Shown piece after piece: positions 35,523 to 46,722 of a DNA stretch of 64,000 nt. The translations under genes and the position numbers were made by a program. Source of the DNA: Diphasiastrum complanatum (taxonomy: Eukaryota > Streptophyta > Lycopodiopsida > Lycopodiales > Lycopodiaceae); NCBI GenBank assembly GCA_029204225.1, contig CM055094.1, positions 25,010,541-25,074,540 of the forward strand. Direction: 5' to 3'. Under the pieces are notes generated by a model, which ran no database searches, was not told the origin of the DNA, and saw only the letters and a program-made list of their open reading frames with translations. Every line of letters starts with the position of its first letter. Position 1 is the first letter of the stretch.

Positions 35523-36750
35523 TTAGAGCTGCCTCTTATGTAACGCATTTCTCCCCCGAAGATCATGTTGATTGCAAAAATACTTAAGAGGTTGGTGATT
35601 CGTATACACTACAAACTTACTACCATACAAGTAGTGTCTCCAGGTTTTTAGTGCATGAATTATAGCAAACAATTTCTTTTCTTGCGTAGTATAACGTAAC
35701 TGAGGACCAGTGAATTTTTTGCTCTCAAACGCTAGTGGCCTATCCATTTGTAATAGAACTGCTCCAACTGCAACATCACTTGTGTCTGTTCTCACGACAT
35801 AAGGTAAATCTGGATTTGCAATTTGGGAGCTGAAACAATCAATGTTTTAAGTTTCTCAAAACATTGATTCAATTCCTCGTTTCAAACAACAGGTAGCGGA
35901 CTAGGTTGATTTCTCTTTTTCTTTGTATTAACAATTCCTTTTGTCAAATTATTGAGCGGTGTTGCTAACTTAGCATAATCCTCAATAAATCTCTTGAAGA
36001 AAAGTGTAAAACCTAAAAAAGACTTTACTTGCCTCACGGTTCCCGGAATTGGCCACTCAATCACAATCTTGATTTTATCCTCGTCAATCTTGATCTCATT
36101 TCCAGTGATCTTATGACCGAGATAAGACAACTCTTGCTTAAAGAATTCACACTTGGACTCTTTAGCGTAACTCCCGACGGAGTTTCATCCAGATAATTTT
36201 TAAGTGTTCTACGTGTTCCACCAAGGATTTACTGTAAACGAGAGCTGGAGCATTCGTTAATCCAAATGGCAACACTAAAAATTCATAATGACCAAATCTA
36301 AAACAAAATCCTGTCTTTTGGACATCTTCTGACTTAATTCTTATTTGATGGTACTCGGTCGTGAGATCTATTTTGGTGAAATACCGTGCTCCACCCAAGC
36401 GATCTACAAGGTCATCCATCCTGGGTAATGGATATTTATTTTTGATAGTCACTTTATTAAGACCCTTGTAATCCACACACATCCAGAAACCTCCAACTTT
36501 CTTCACTTTAAGAAGAACAGGAGCGCTCCATGGTGATTTACTAGTAAATATGTCCCATCCTCAGATAGTTTTCTATTTGATTTGAAATCTCTATATCCTC
36601 TTTCTGAGAGAACCTATAAGGTTGTCTAGAGACAGGTTGACTTCCTGGAATTAACTCAATCATGTGGTCTATTGACCTAGACAGTGGGAAACCATGAGGT
36701 AATTCAGATGGAAAAACATCTCTAAATTTATTTATGATTTGTTCTTTCAT
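35523..36750 (-). pseudogene. RT and RNase H of the chromodomain element, RT active site deleted
   Basis: 36541-36750 covers the start of RT (DVFPSELPHGFPLSRSIDHM). 36162-36506 covers [20 protein letters not shown] and [40 protein letters not shown]. The normal stretch between NAPA and VYSKSLVEH, which holds the catalytic YxDD, is missing in frame (near 36240). RNase H follows with DTSDVAVGAVLLQ, FESKKFTGPQLRYTTQEKKL and VVYTNHQPLKYF. 35882-36130 is the connecting region with LGHKITGNEIKIDEDKIKIV. Confidence 0.9.
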
Positions 36751-36753
36751 TGC

Positions 36754-37317
36754 TTATTCATGATCTAAATTTACTGAGTTAAGAATTGCTGAGAATTCAT
36801 AACCATTTAGATTCATTTCAGGAACATCCACTACTGGAATAGCACAAATTGAAAAAACTTCATACTTAGAATAATTCAATGTTTCCATTTCATTAACTGT
36901 AGAAATATGATCCAACGGACGTACAAAATTACTGCCAAATAATGTAACTACCTTATCACCCTCCTTGAAAGTGAGAACATGCTTCTCAAAATCAATTAAC
37001 AGAGAAGGCGATTTACTAAATAACCATTCGTAACCTAAGATTAAATCAGTACGAGCTAGGTCTAAAACATGAAAATTAACTAATTTTGTGTGTCCTTGCA
37101 TCAAAACTGGGAGCTTCGGGACTTTTACGTTCCAAGTCTCCAACTCTGCTCCTGAAGCTAGATAAACTTTATATCTATGATTGCTAGCTTTAGTTTTCAA
37201 GCTGAGTTTCTGCACAAGACGAGAATTAATAAAATTATGAGTTGGACCACTGTCCAATAAAATACTCACTCTTTGATCTCTAACTGTGTCAATTAAACGG
37301 AAAAGTTCATTAGGCAA
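36754..37317 (-). pseudogene. Aspartic protease of the chromodomain element
   Basis: The open frame carries SILLDSGPTHNFINSRLVQK, where DSGPTHNF is a variant of the usual DSGATHNF active site. It continues YLASGAELETWNVKVPKLP and LILGYEWLF, the conserved hydrophobic-G-x-x-W-L motif. It ends at a stop close to the start of RT. Confidence 0.88.
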
Positions 37318-37379
37318 GAAAGAAGTAGTACTAAAAGAACATTCACACTCACAATCAGTCAGGTCTTACCATTGCCTCC

Positions 37380-38291
37380 TCGGATTTCAATCATGTGAGC
37401 AGACACTTTCTTCCTTTCTGGACAAAATTTCATCATATGTCCAGGCTTCTTACAGACGAAACATAAGTTCTCTTTCTAAGCCTTTTCCCGGGACATAGAT
37501 TTCTTGAATCTCTTTCTCTTAGGCTTCTTGGGTTCCGATGCTGCTTGATCTAATTCGTCAAAATATTTTGATTGGTCTGGACTGCGCTTCTTACCCTTCT
37601 TGGTTTTCAAAGTGGTTGGAATTTGTGCAAACTGCTTCCTGGATGCCACCACTGTGGAATCATATGCTTTCGCAATCCAAAACGCATTCTTGAGGTTTTG
37701 AAGCACATTTCGCCTGCATTCATTCTGATAGTCGACTGGCAAACCTAGGACAAACTGCCAAAGTGCCAACTTCGAATCGAATGATGGAACCCTATTCCAT
37801 AGGTCCATGAATTCCTGGATATAAGAGTCTAAACTCTTTGTACCCATCTTGCAGTTTAGGAACTTCAGGTAGTAGTCCATGTTATCACAGCAACTATGAA
37901 AGCTTTCTTGAAAACTTCCGCAAATGCCTCCCAAGTAGTTGGCTTCACTGGTAAATCTCGCCACCACGATGACGCTTTGCCGCCTAAAAATAGCACAACA
38001 CTTTCAATTTTCTTCTCATCAGGAAAGCATGCAAATTGAAGTAACTACTCCACTTGGCCAGCCAGTCCTCGACGACCTTAGGTTTCTTCTCCTTCTTCTC
38101 CGCACGCATAAACCTCCGGTTGAAAACCGAGATTGGGTGAAGACATCCATTTGACTTAGAACCTCCATTTGCTGATCTCTCATCTGATTACGATTATTCA
38201 TATCATTGAGTGCCGTACTCAACCGTTGACAAATCACCATATAAGATGGCGCACCTGGATTTGCAGCTTGATTTGAAGTTTCTTTGGCCAT
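37380..38291 (-). pseudogene. Gag of the chromodomain element with zinc knuckle
   Basis: Gag starts with ATG at 38291 (MAKETSNQAANPGAP). A shifted frame at 37476-37967 has SFQESFHSCCDNMDYYLKFL, VLGLPVDYQNECRRNVLQ and a basic region (KKPKRKRFKK). A CCHC knuckle, CFVCKKPGHMMKFC (C-X2-C-X4-H-X4-C), lies near 37420-37465 in yet another frame. The frameshifts make it non-functional. Confidence 0.85.
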
Positions 38292-40009
38292 CTTGATATA
38301 TCACTCATAGTGAAGTATAGTTGACCAAAAACTGACTGAAATTGACTCCAACATGGTCAAATCACTATGTTTAGTCAATTTCATAGATATTACAAGAAAC
38401 TGAAAAAAAAACTAAAAATTTTGAGTTTTTGCACTTTTAATTTTTTTTTTTTAAATTACGTTTTCTAAAAATTCATGAAAAACCACTGTCAGTTATTAAG
38501 CAATCAAAATTGAAAATTCAATACACTGTTCGATTCTTAATTTTACTTCATTAATGTCCATCAGGCATGCAAGACATGCAACATTAAACTGATTTTTTAC
38601 ATTTACTGAATTTTATGTAAAATCAAGTTCTACGAAAATTGTCAGCTATAAAACCCAGTTTTGTATCTAACAGTCAGAGTACATGCGTATAACCACTCAA
38701 AACAGATCTAAACCACTTATGCATGTCAAAATCACTCTGAGAATCCACATGCAGACATTCCATGCAAGCACAATACCTCAAAATAGGAAATTGTCATGCA
38801 TGCAATCAGAACAATTGAACATTCTACCAATTTTGCTCACGAAATTGCAAAACTTCAGATGATCATATCTTTGGCTACAGGACACCAAATTGGGTGCTGT
38901 AAAGCTTAGTACAGAGGCAGAGCTAGTGACAAAACAGTTGCCATGTCAGCCTGCCACTTAGGATTCACACGTGCGTGTTCAAAACAGCCAAATAAACTAT
39001 AGGAGGGTGCACTTTTTCAAGGCCAATCAGCTTAAAAACTTGCAAACACTCAACCAAGCCTAAAAGTGATGATCCAAACACTGTTAAATGGTCTCTAAGA
39101 GTTCCATGAAGCCTTCATACAGATCCTATGAGGCAGTATGGGCTGAGAACCATGAATTTTTTATTTCTAGAAGTCAAAATTGCTACAAACTTGATGGAAT
39201 TGAAACATAAGCTTCTACCCATCAATTTTCAAGTCTGATAGCTTGTTGGGAAGGTAAAAAGGAATACAAATCATGTTGGAAAAATTCCAGAATGATATTC
39301 CTATGGATTTAGAGAAATCCATCCCCCAAAATTCACCAAAATTGGTCAATTTTTGATTTTCTACAAACCCAGTTGCTGGAATTCTTGGCTCTATCTTCTA
39401 GGACAGCTTCAAAAGACTATGATGCATCTTTTCCCAGCTTCAATTGATGTTCAACAACCTCCTACCATCCAATATGCAAAAACAAACAAAAATCATGAAT
39501 TTTAGCCCTTTCTAGGTTTTTTCACCATGCCCAATTGGAATTTAATGGCAAGAACATTTTCCAAATCCACATTCAACCCAATATACAAAGTTATAACCAA
39601 CCAATTGATCTGAACTTGCTGGATTTTGAATTCTACCCCCCATTTTGTGCCAAAATCATGGAAAACAAGCCAAATTTGGCCACAAAAGAGCCTAGAATCC
39701 AAATACATGGGAAGATCCAACATGCAAACTGAATTTCAACTACTTCAAAGTGAATTAACTTGCTGGAAATTTCAGATCCATATTAGTTTTGAGTTACACA
39801 TGTTAAAACTCCAAAAAAAGACACCAAAATTGATTTCCTAGCACAATTCTCCATAAACCACAATGAATTTGAGAGAGATATGGAACATGCAAATTGAATT
39901 TGGGAAGATCCACCAACTTGCAACCTTGCTCCTCTCCTTGGATGAGAATACTAGTTGAATACCACCAAGCTCCAATGAAAAGCACCACCTCTCCAAACTT
40001 GTAAGCTTT
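38292..40009. other. Untranslated leader of the chromodomain element
   Basis: About 1.7 kb between the primer binding site and gag, without recognised coding content. It is AT-rich with simple poly-A/T stretches near 38400-38460. Confidence 0.6.
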
Positions 40010-40021
40010 GCTCTGATACCA
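40010..40021 (-). promoter_or_regulatory. Primer binding site of the chromodomain element
   Basis: The minus strand reads TGGTATCAGAGC one base (G) after the LTR end CCCTTATA. It matches the initiator-Met tRNA 3' end. Confidence 0.9.
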
Positions 40022-40022
40022 C

Positions 40023-40534
40023 TATAAGGGAAGCTCCTTAGATCCTGCTTACAAATCTCATACACAAAGGATAACACACTATGGAGGAACCACCCAACCA
40101 AGTAGAAGCATCCAATCAATCTCTAGAAGCCTCACCCCCAAGCCAAGGAACAAGAAGCATGAATGTAGAGTGAGAGCCTGGCAATAAATCCAAAACCATG
40201 ATGAGGAGTAGGGCGAGTTTGGCCCAATATATAGAGCCAAAAGCATCCTAGGAACTTAGTCATGCATAGCCCTAAGTTCCCTATACATAGATTCACCTGG
40301 AGTAGAATCCTATGCATGGACAAACTATTCGTAGAATTGCTATTGATACATGCATACACTGTCTCATACCTTGTCTAAACTCCATTTAGTGTGTTCTGGG
40401 CTTCACAAGGATATTAGTTACTTTCGGATCATGTCCAATATGACGTGGCATAACTAACAGCTTGTTTCATTAGAGCACCGTGTATCCAAGACTAGGAGTA
40501 TATTGTATCCTATGTACTGGTCATGGACATAATA
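40023..40534 (-). repeat. 5' LTR of the chromodomain element
   Basis: 512 bp, highly similar to 33392-33937. Its first bases are TATTATGTCC instead of TGTTATGTCC, a G-to-A change on that strand in the terminal dinucleotide. The target duplication GTTAG follows at 40535-40539. Confidence 0.9.
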
Positions 40535-40539
40535 GTTAG

Positions 40540-40961
40540 GCTGGTGTGGTCTTATAGCCAAGTGTGTGTGGTGGGCATGGTGGTGACATAACATTAAGAC
40601 ATTGTATTCTTGGATCAGTAGGGGTAGACTTGGAGTTAAAACTCGCTTAAAACATTATCACAAATTATGAAACATAGTAACGTACACAAAAAGCACTATC
40701 CACTACAAGATCTCATAGCAATTATATTTTCAGAAAACAAAGTACATTGTACATATAGTTTTTTTCTTTGGCAACCCATGAATGGCCCAGGTTGTTGTTG
40801 ATGGGATGCATGTCCCGATGACTTGCCTCGTGGCGAGGCCAACTAGTCCTAATCCACTGATCGGACCCATAGTACCGTAACACAGTAGTTTTACTTTTAT
40901 TCTAACTCTCTCCCTAAAAGTAGAATCTACTTTTTACACTTTCATATACATAGCATCAAAG
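40540..40961. other. Short spacer between two elements
   Basis: No domain seen. The part nearest 40961 is the region just after a copia pol stop, and the minus strand has a purine-rich tttagggagagag near 40910. The LTR expected next to it could not be matched to the LTR at 44.6 kb. Confidence 0.4.
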
Positions 40962-41525
40962 TTAACAAACTTTAAATATAAAAACTTTCGATCTAAACTT
41001 ATCAAACCTTTCTCTAATGAGTGGCTTAGTGAAAATGTCAGCTAATTTCTCATTAGTACTACGATGAACAGATTTTATTTCTTTACTCAGCAGCCTCTCA
41101 CATATAAAGTGATACTGAATCTCGATGTGTTTGGTCCTCACGTGAAACACTAGATTCTTTGCCAACTGAATGCGACTTTGACTGTCGCTATGTATACTCA
41201 TAGGTTTTTCCTACTTCATGTCCATCTCATCCAAGATTTGCCTCAAGCAAATGGCTTCTTGTGCTACACTACACATTGCCGTATACTTTGCTTCTATTGT
41301 GGATAAAACAACTATACTTTGCTTCTTACTAGACTAGAAAAAACAACTGCCACAAAACTGGAAAACATATTGTATGGTGGATCTATGATAATCATAACTA
41401 CCTCCCCAATCTGCATCCACATGGCCACATAACTCATGTGAACTTTCCTGCTTCATGTACACCAAGCCGTAATTGGAAGTGCCTTTGACATATCGTAAGG
41501 TGTGTTTGGCTGTCTTCCAATGCAT
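40962..41525 (-). pseudogene. Copia RNase H
   Basis: The pieces read HWKTAKHTLRYVKGTSNYGL and ELCGHVDADWGGSYDYHRST at 41334-41525, and HSDSQSRIQLAKNLVFH, RTKHIEIQYHFICERLL, KLADIFTKPL at 40962-41201. This is the C-terminal RNase H of copia pol, with stops between pieces. Confidence 0.85.
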
Positions 41526-41529
41526 TTAT

Positions 41530-41880
41530 GTAGGTGTTGTCATACTGACTTACGATATAGACGTCTTTGCCCATCACCATAGAGTGAAGCGAGTGAAATC
41601 CTCAATGCATGCAACTACGTCTATCGGATTCAGACCGACTTCAACAGATCGAAGTATGCCTTACTTGATCATGACTTCAAAGTCACCGGATCGACAAGAT
41701 CGATTCCATAGCCATGCACGAATTATCTTGATTATAGATTTAGCTTTGCGGAAGCATTTTAGGTGAGGTGATTAGAACGACATATCGACAAAAGCTATCA
41801 GTCACATGAATAGTTTAATTTACGAATAAGTTAATCTTCAAGCATGAATCTATCTGAACATAAATGAAGTAAGCATTCAG
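41530..41880. other. Filler sequence in place of copia RT
   Basis: About 350 bp of unrelated sequence sits between the RNase H segment and the integrase-RT linker. It has a comparatively high density of tcgatc/gatcg motifs (for example ccggatcgacaagatcgattcc near 41690) and no copia similarity on either strand. Confidence 0.45.
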
Positions 41881-42171
41881 CATACACGATCTAGATTACT
41901 TGACAGTCCATGTGTTGTTCCTCAGCGATGAGTTGTACTCCTTATCCATCACTTCTTCCTAGAGATCTGAATCGGCCTATGACATAGCTTCCTCAACTGT
42001 GATTGGCTCCTGAATAGAATAGTGAGCAAACTCATCAGTGTATCGAACAAGTTGAGTTTGAGTTCTTGTTGATCTTTAGGTTGAAGTTTCTGATTGTAAA
42101 ATTTGACTTTGTGTCAGTTGTGTCGGCTACTCTTGAGTTGCAGTTTCTTCTTCTTTTTCTTCTAGATCAGA

Positions 42172-43300
42172 CTATACAGAATGACTGCTGGAAGGAATCA
42201 AAATGATCTTCCGATAGGTATCAGTTGTCGGGGGAAAAATTGTAGACTGCATCTGGTCTTTACCTTTCATATCAATAAACTGATTTTCAAAAAAATTCAC
42301 ATCCATGTTAGTAAAAACAATACAGGTCTCTATATTGTACAGTCTACACATTCCATCAAAAGTACAATAGCCAACAAAAATAGTCTTGAATGAATGTTCA
42401 TCTAATTTCTTTCTGTTGTCGTTTGAAAAATGAACATAGGCATTGCATCTGAATAATCTCAAATGTTTTAATGAAGGTCTGAATCTTGTCCAAACTTCGT
42501 GAGAAATTTTGCTGTCAGATAAGCCTTTAGTCATACATTTGTTGTGCATGTATGTTGTTGTTGATACAACATGTCGCCAGAATGATTTAGGCAACAAAAC
42601 ATGAGTTATCATGCATTTTCCAGACTCAACTAAGGTCTTGTTCTTCCTTTTTGCCAGTTCATTCGACTGTGGAGAATAGGAAGTAGCAGACTGTTGCTTG
42701 ATGCCGCTGACTAAGCAATAATCCTTGAACTCATTTGAGATGACTCGCCACTATTGTCGCTCCTAAGAGCTTTGATTTTCTTGCATGTCTACAACTCAGC
42801 ATTTTCTTTGTATTTCTTGAAGTACTGGAAAGCTTTAGATTTTGTGCTTTAGAAAATATACATCAGTTCTTTTAGAGTAGTCATCTATAAAGGTAATAAA
42901 GAATTTAGCACCAAGTAGTGATGGTGTTTCATTGGGCCACATATATTAGTATGTACAATGTCAAGCAAATCTTTAGATATGTGTTCTTGATTTGACTTAA
43001 ATGGCCTTCTTGCTTGCTTTCCTATGATATAGCTTTGGTAGACAGAAGGGTCGACAATTCTATAGTCTAAATCGTAAACTGAATAATGTCTAGACATATA
43101 GCCTATTGATACATGATTAATGTGACCAATTCTATAATGCCAAATCAATCCTTTTTTAATAGATGCTGAAATGCTTAAAGCACGATCAGCTACAAAGTTA
43201 TAATGACTAAGCCTATAAAGATATCCTTGTCTCTTTCCGAGTGCAAGGACTCTCTTGCATTTATCAAGAATTTGACAGGAATCTATCTAAAACTCTACCT
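42172..43300 (-). pseudogene. Copia integrase
   Basis: 43148-42885 has IWHYRIGHINHVSIG (HHCC part) and IIGKQARRPFKSNQEHIS and HTNICGPM. Shifted frames below carry the catalytic segments, including a minus-strand SFDW/QSNGLAKRKN-like stretch near 42660. 42172-42612 has LLPKSFWRHVVSTTTYMHNK and VWTRFRPSLKHLRLFRCNAY. Several frameshifts. Confidence 0.8.
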
Positions 43301-43433
43301 TATGTCCTAAATTTTGTTATTCGACTAACCGACAACAGATTTGTCGACAGATTTGGGACATACAATATTTTTGGTATGAGCTGCTTCAACCATTCTGAAA
43401 ATTCAATCTTATAATGCCTTCACCTTCAATTCT

Positions 43434-44457
43434 CTATGAGCTGTTGTCTCCAAGGTGAACGAATTTCTTGGTGTTGTAGACCGAATAAAAAATGAACCAT
43501 TCTTGATGGCTTGTCATATGTTGCATTGTTCCAAAATCGAGGAATTGTTCGACATGGTGATGGTTCACCATGAAGACTTCCAGCTCATCGTCGTCTTCTT
43601 TGATCTTCTGCTTTGTGTTGGCTGCATGGGCTTGCTTATTTGAGTGCTTCTTCTTGTCGTTGTTGGACTTCAAGATTCGACAATCCTGGATTTCATGGTT
43701 CATCCTCTTGCAGTACCTACAGAAGAGGCTTTTCTTGTTTTGAGCAGATGGCTGATTATGAGTCTTCTATGACTGCTTTTGATTGATGTCGTTCTATCGG
43801 ACAACTTTCTTCTTCAGTTGCTTCTTTGTGCTCTTCTTGGTGAATAATGTTTGTGAGTCATTGATGGAGGATGAGGATGCTCCATTCCTTCTTGTTTCCT
43901 CCCCCTGCAAGCAACAACATGATTAAGACTCTTGACAATGTTATATCTGAGTGTGTGGTTATCATCATCACCCACTTTTCATAAGAGGGTGGTAAATTGG
44001 ACAATTAGGTCATTACAACATCAGAGTCTTTGACTACCGAACCTATTGTGGCCATCTACTCTAATAGAGTCTTAAATTGATTAATGTGATTCTGAACAGA
44101 GTCAATATCTGACATTCTGAGTGAGAAGAATTTTCTCCTCAAATGCAGCTTCGAAGTGACACTCACTTCATATAGCATACTCAATATATCCCAAGCTTCT
44201 TTCAAAGATTGGGCTTGTTTGATGTAGCCAATCTATGTGTCGAAGATGTTAAGGGTGGTCAAGGTAAAGGCCTTGCCATCCTTGAGCTTCCACTTGGAAA
44301 TGGCTTGTTCATCGACACTGGGAAGTAGTTCAGTTCCAGCAACTATTTTTCAAAGCTCCTTGGCCATCAGTACAACCCTCATCTTGAATTTCCATAAGTG
44401 GTAACTCGAACCATCAAGTTTTTCTACCATTAGAGTAGAGTGTGGTTGCGAATCCAT
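43434..44457 (-). pseudogene. Copia gag and protease
   Basis: Gag begins at ATG 44457 and reads KLDGSSYHLWKFKMRVVLMA, typical of copia gag (UBN2-type), then LYEVSVTSKLHLRRKFFSLR. Near 43.70 kb a knuckle-like stretch with EEPRNPG is degraded. 43434-43703 reads VEQFLDFGTMQHMTSHQEWF, the protease active-site region with DSG changed to DFG. Stops occur in gag. Confidence 0.8.
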
Positions 44458-44600
44458 TTGAAATTTTAGGATGAGTGTATGCAGATACTCGATTATATGA
44501 CTAGAAACAATTATAGTAAATGTCTACACTATATCAGATCAATTGTTCAGATAATGTTAGCTCTAGTTCCACCTCCGAGAATCATAGAGTAGAGATTACT

Positions 44601-44612
44601 GCTCTGATACCA
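44601..44612 (-). promoter_or_regulatory. Primer binding site of the RT-less copia
   Basis: The minus strand reads TGGTATCAGAGC directly after the LTR end ...CTCCCAACA at 44613. Confidence 0.88.
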
Positions 44613-44899
44613 TGTTGGGAGTAGAGAGTTTGTCAGTAGCGCAGATTGGTCCAGTAGACAATGTGGTGCATTATTGTGTGCACCTGTGGGCTGCACGTGG
44701 GATCTCATCCCCACCACCTAGCCACCCGTCATATTCCCCCTTTGACCCAAAAGGCCTGGTACCAGGGGACAAAGGCATTGTATCTACAATGAGCTTATGT
44801 GTGGGTGATGTTTTAGTATCCATTTACTTATGGGACAAATGCACTCTTTTGGTGCCTTTACGGAAGCAGCCCACTATGTGTAGCTTGCATCCTCCAACA
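44613..44899 (-). repeat. Lower LTR copy (5' LTR of the copia below it)
   Basis: The minus strand reads TGTTGGAGG...CCCAACA, with perfect 6-bp inverted ends TGTTGG/CCAACA. It is directly followed by the primer binding site at 44612-44601. Confidence 0.85.
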
Positions 44900-44975
44900 C
44901 CCCCACTCAAGCGAGCACAGGGCGAAGGACAGCCCCGATTGCTCATTCAGGAACAGAACTTTGGCTTTAATACCA

Positions 44976-45255
44976 CCTTAGAGTTTGTCGGCAGCGTAGA
45001 GCGTCGTCCACTAAACGATGTGGAACATTGTGCGCACCTGCGGGCCACCCGTGGGATCCCATTCCCATCGCCTAGCCACCCGCCATCTTTTCCCTTTGAC
45101 CCCAAAAGGGTTGGTACCAAGGAACAAGGGTATTGTGTCTACAATGAGCTTACATGTGGGTGATGTTTTAGTCTCCATTTACTTATGGGACAAATGCACT
45201 CTTTTTGGTGCCTTTACGGAAGCAGCCCATTGTGTGTAGCTTGCATCCTCCAACA
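44976..45255 (-). repeat. Upper LTR copy
   Basis: Similar to the lower copy over nearly the whole length (for example gatgttttagt.tccatttacttatgggac). Its inner end differs (ccttagagtttgtcgg instead of tgttgggagtagagagtttgtcag). Confidence 0.82.
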
Positions 45256-45359
45256 CAACACAACATATATTTGGCCTAGTCATGGTAAGGTAAATCAAGC
45301 TATACGATGTAGCATCAATTGGCTATGACTTGTCAAGCTTAGAAAGATTTTTACGTGGT

Positions 45360-45850
45360 TCAATGGGAGTGTTCACTGGCTTGCAATCCTCTAAACTTGT
45401 GCAACAACTCTCTTATATACTTGACCTGTGTTAGTCCCACTTCATGTCCTTTTTTCCACACTTCCACTGCAAGACAATAATGCATCAAGTTGAGATCTGT
45501 CATCTCAAATTGATCCATGAGATCTTTCTTGATCATATCTATCATCTCTTGATTATTTCTAGTAATAATCAAGTCGTCAAAATAAAGAGCAACCAAATCA
45601 ATCATACTATCAAAGCATAAGACATAAAGATTTAAATCAGAGTGTGTTCTCACCATCCCCTTCAAACAAAAGTAGGCATCAATCCTACTATACCATGCAC
45701 GTGGTGCCTACTTGAGACCATAAAGCACTTTCTTCAAGCGACATACCATATGTTCTTGCCCTTACGTCACAAAGCCTTCAACTTGTTCCATGAACACTTC
45801 TTCTTCCAACTCGCCATTTAGAAAAGTAGATTTCATGCCTCATCCTACCA
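45360..45850 (-). pseudogene. Copia RT fragment
   Basis: The minus strand reads FLNGELEEEVFMEQVEGFV, then KKVLYGLK.APRAWYSRID, then LVALYFDDLIITRNNQ, with the YxDD motif as YFDD, and FEMTDLNLMHYCLAVEVW. It is an isolated RT piece, cut on both sides, with stops. Confidence 0.85.
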
Positions 45851-45899
45851 TAGGCATGGCTATAGACATATTACAGTCCCACTAGCTTGTACGGTAACC

Positions 45900-46640
45900 T
45901 TGAAAGGTAAGTTAAAATTACATTGGACCAATAGGAGAGTTGCTATTATAACTTCTTTCAAGGCTTTGAAACTCATTTGAGCTTCTTCATTCCACTCAAA
46001 CTTGTCTTTTCTCAAGGGATGAGTATGTGGTGCTGCACTTTGAGAGGTTATGGAAGAATCTTCTATAATATGATGCCAAACCTAGAAAACATCTCAATTC
46101 TCTTACATTGTTAGGTGATTTCTAATTCTTGATTGCTTCAATCTTCTTTTAATCCACCTTTGTTCTTTCTTTGAAACAATGTGTCCCAAGTATTTCACTC
46201 CATCCTAAGCAAATTCGCATTTGGTTAATTTCACAAACAATTTATATTCTTGTAGAATACTCAAAACCAAATCCAAATATTTTGCATGCTCTTCCATATT
46301 TCTATTGTATATTAAGATATCATTGAAAAAACACCAACAACACAAGTATAGATTTGGCTCAACAATCTTGTTCATAGGGTCTTGAAATGTGGCAAGATTG
46401 TTGGTTAAATCAAATGGCATAATCTTGAGTTCATAATGTGTCTTGTCATTTTAAAAAGTTGTTTTGTGTTGATCTTCTTCCTTGACCTTTATCTGTTCAT
46501 CCTTGACCTTTATCTAATGATATTTTGACCATAGATCTAGTTTTGAAAAAACACTAGCTCCCTTCAAAGCATGCAATAAGTCCTCTATCCTCGGAATAGG
46601 ATATCTATTTTTTATAGTAACCTTGTTAAGAGCCTAGTAA
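45900..46640 (-). pseudogene. Gypsy RT fragment
   Basis: The minus strand gives [20 protein letters not shown]-like text near 46620-46560. It then gives MPFDLTNNLATFQDPMNKI and FFNDILIYNRNMEEHAKYL (catalytic YxDD region read as FNDI), LFVKLTKCEFA at 46205-46420, and text like the LGH...V region below. It lies head-to-tail behind the copia RT fragment. Confidence 0.75.
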
Positions 46641-46649
46641 TCAATACAC

Positions 46650-46722
46650 TCCAAAATGTTATGTCCTTTGTCTTGATTGTGTCCTTACTTTGGTCAACTT
46701 CGATGATGGAAATTCCAATATA
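46650..46722 (+). repeat. Possible LTR 3' end before the gypsy primer site
   Basis: Sequence starting tgttatgtcctttgtc and running up to a primer binding site. It may be the end of an LTR, but no second copy was found. Confidence 0.3.

Larger units (their letters stand above)
33392..40534 (-). mobile_element. Ty3/gypsy chromodomain retrotransposon (7143 bp), decayed
   Basis: The element is bounded by LTRs at 33392-33937 (546 bp) and 40023-40534 (512 bp) and by the perfect 5-bp target duplication GTTAG (33387-33391 and 40535-40539). It has a Met-tRNA primer site, gag, protease, RT, RNase H, integrase and a C-terminal chromodomain, the layout of chromoviruses (a Ty3/gypsy group). All coding parts carry stops or frameshifts and RT has lost its catalytic motif. 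The orientation equals that of the host gene. Confidence 0.93.
40962..44457 (-). mobile_element. Ty1/copia remnant lacking most of RT
   Basis: The minus-strand order is gag (ATG at 44457), zinc knuckle/protease (43.4-43.7 kb), GAG-pre-integrase and integrase (42.2-43.3 kb), a linker, then a jump to RNase H (40.96-41.53 kb). Between about 41530 and 41880 the expected RT is absent and replaced by unrelated sequence. The 5' LTR is at 44613-44899; no matching 3' LTR was found. Confidence 0.8.
44613..45255 (-). mobile_element. Tandem LTR / TRIM-like unit
   Basis: Two direct copies of a terminal repeat, 44613-44899 (287 bp) and 44976-45255 (about 280 bp), flank only 76 bp. Both start TGTTGGAGGATGCAAGC on the minus strand. 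The 76-bp interior has TGGTATTAAAGC (44975-44964), two transitions away from the Met primer site, just after the upper LTR. It has the purine run GAGTGGGGG just before the lower LTR. This is the layout of a TRIM. The lower LTR is at the same time the 5' LTR of the adjoining copia. Confidence 0.78.

Noticed and set aside
44612-45239. Plus-strand open frames of 183 and 73 codons
   Set aside because: They lie wholly within the two LTR copies and their 76-bp spacer.
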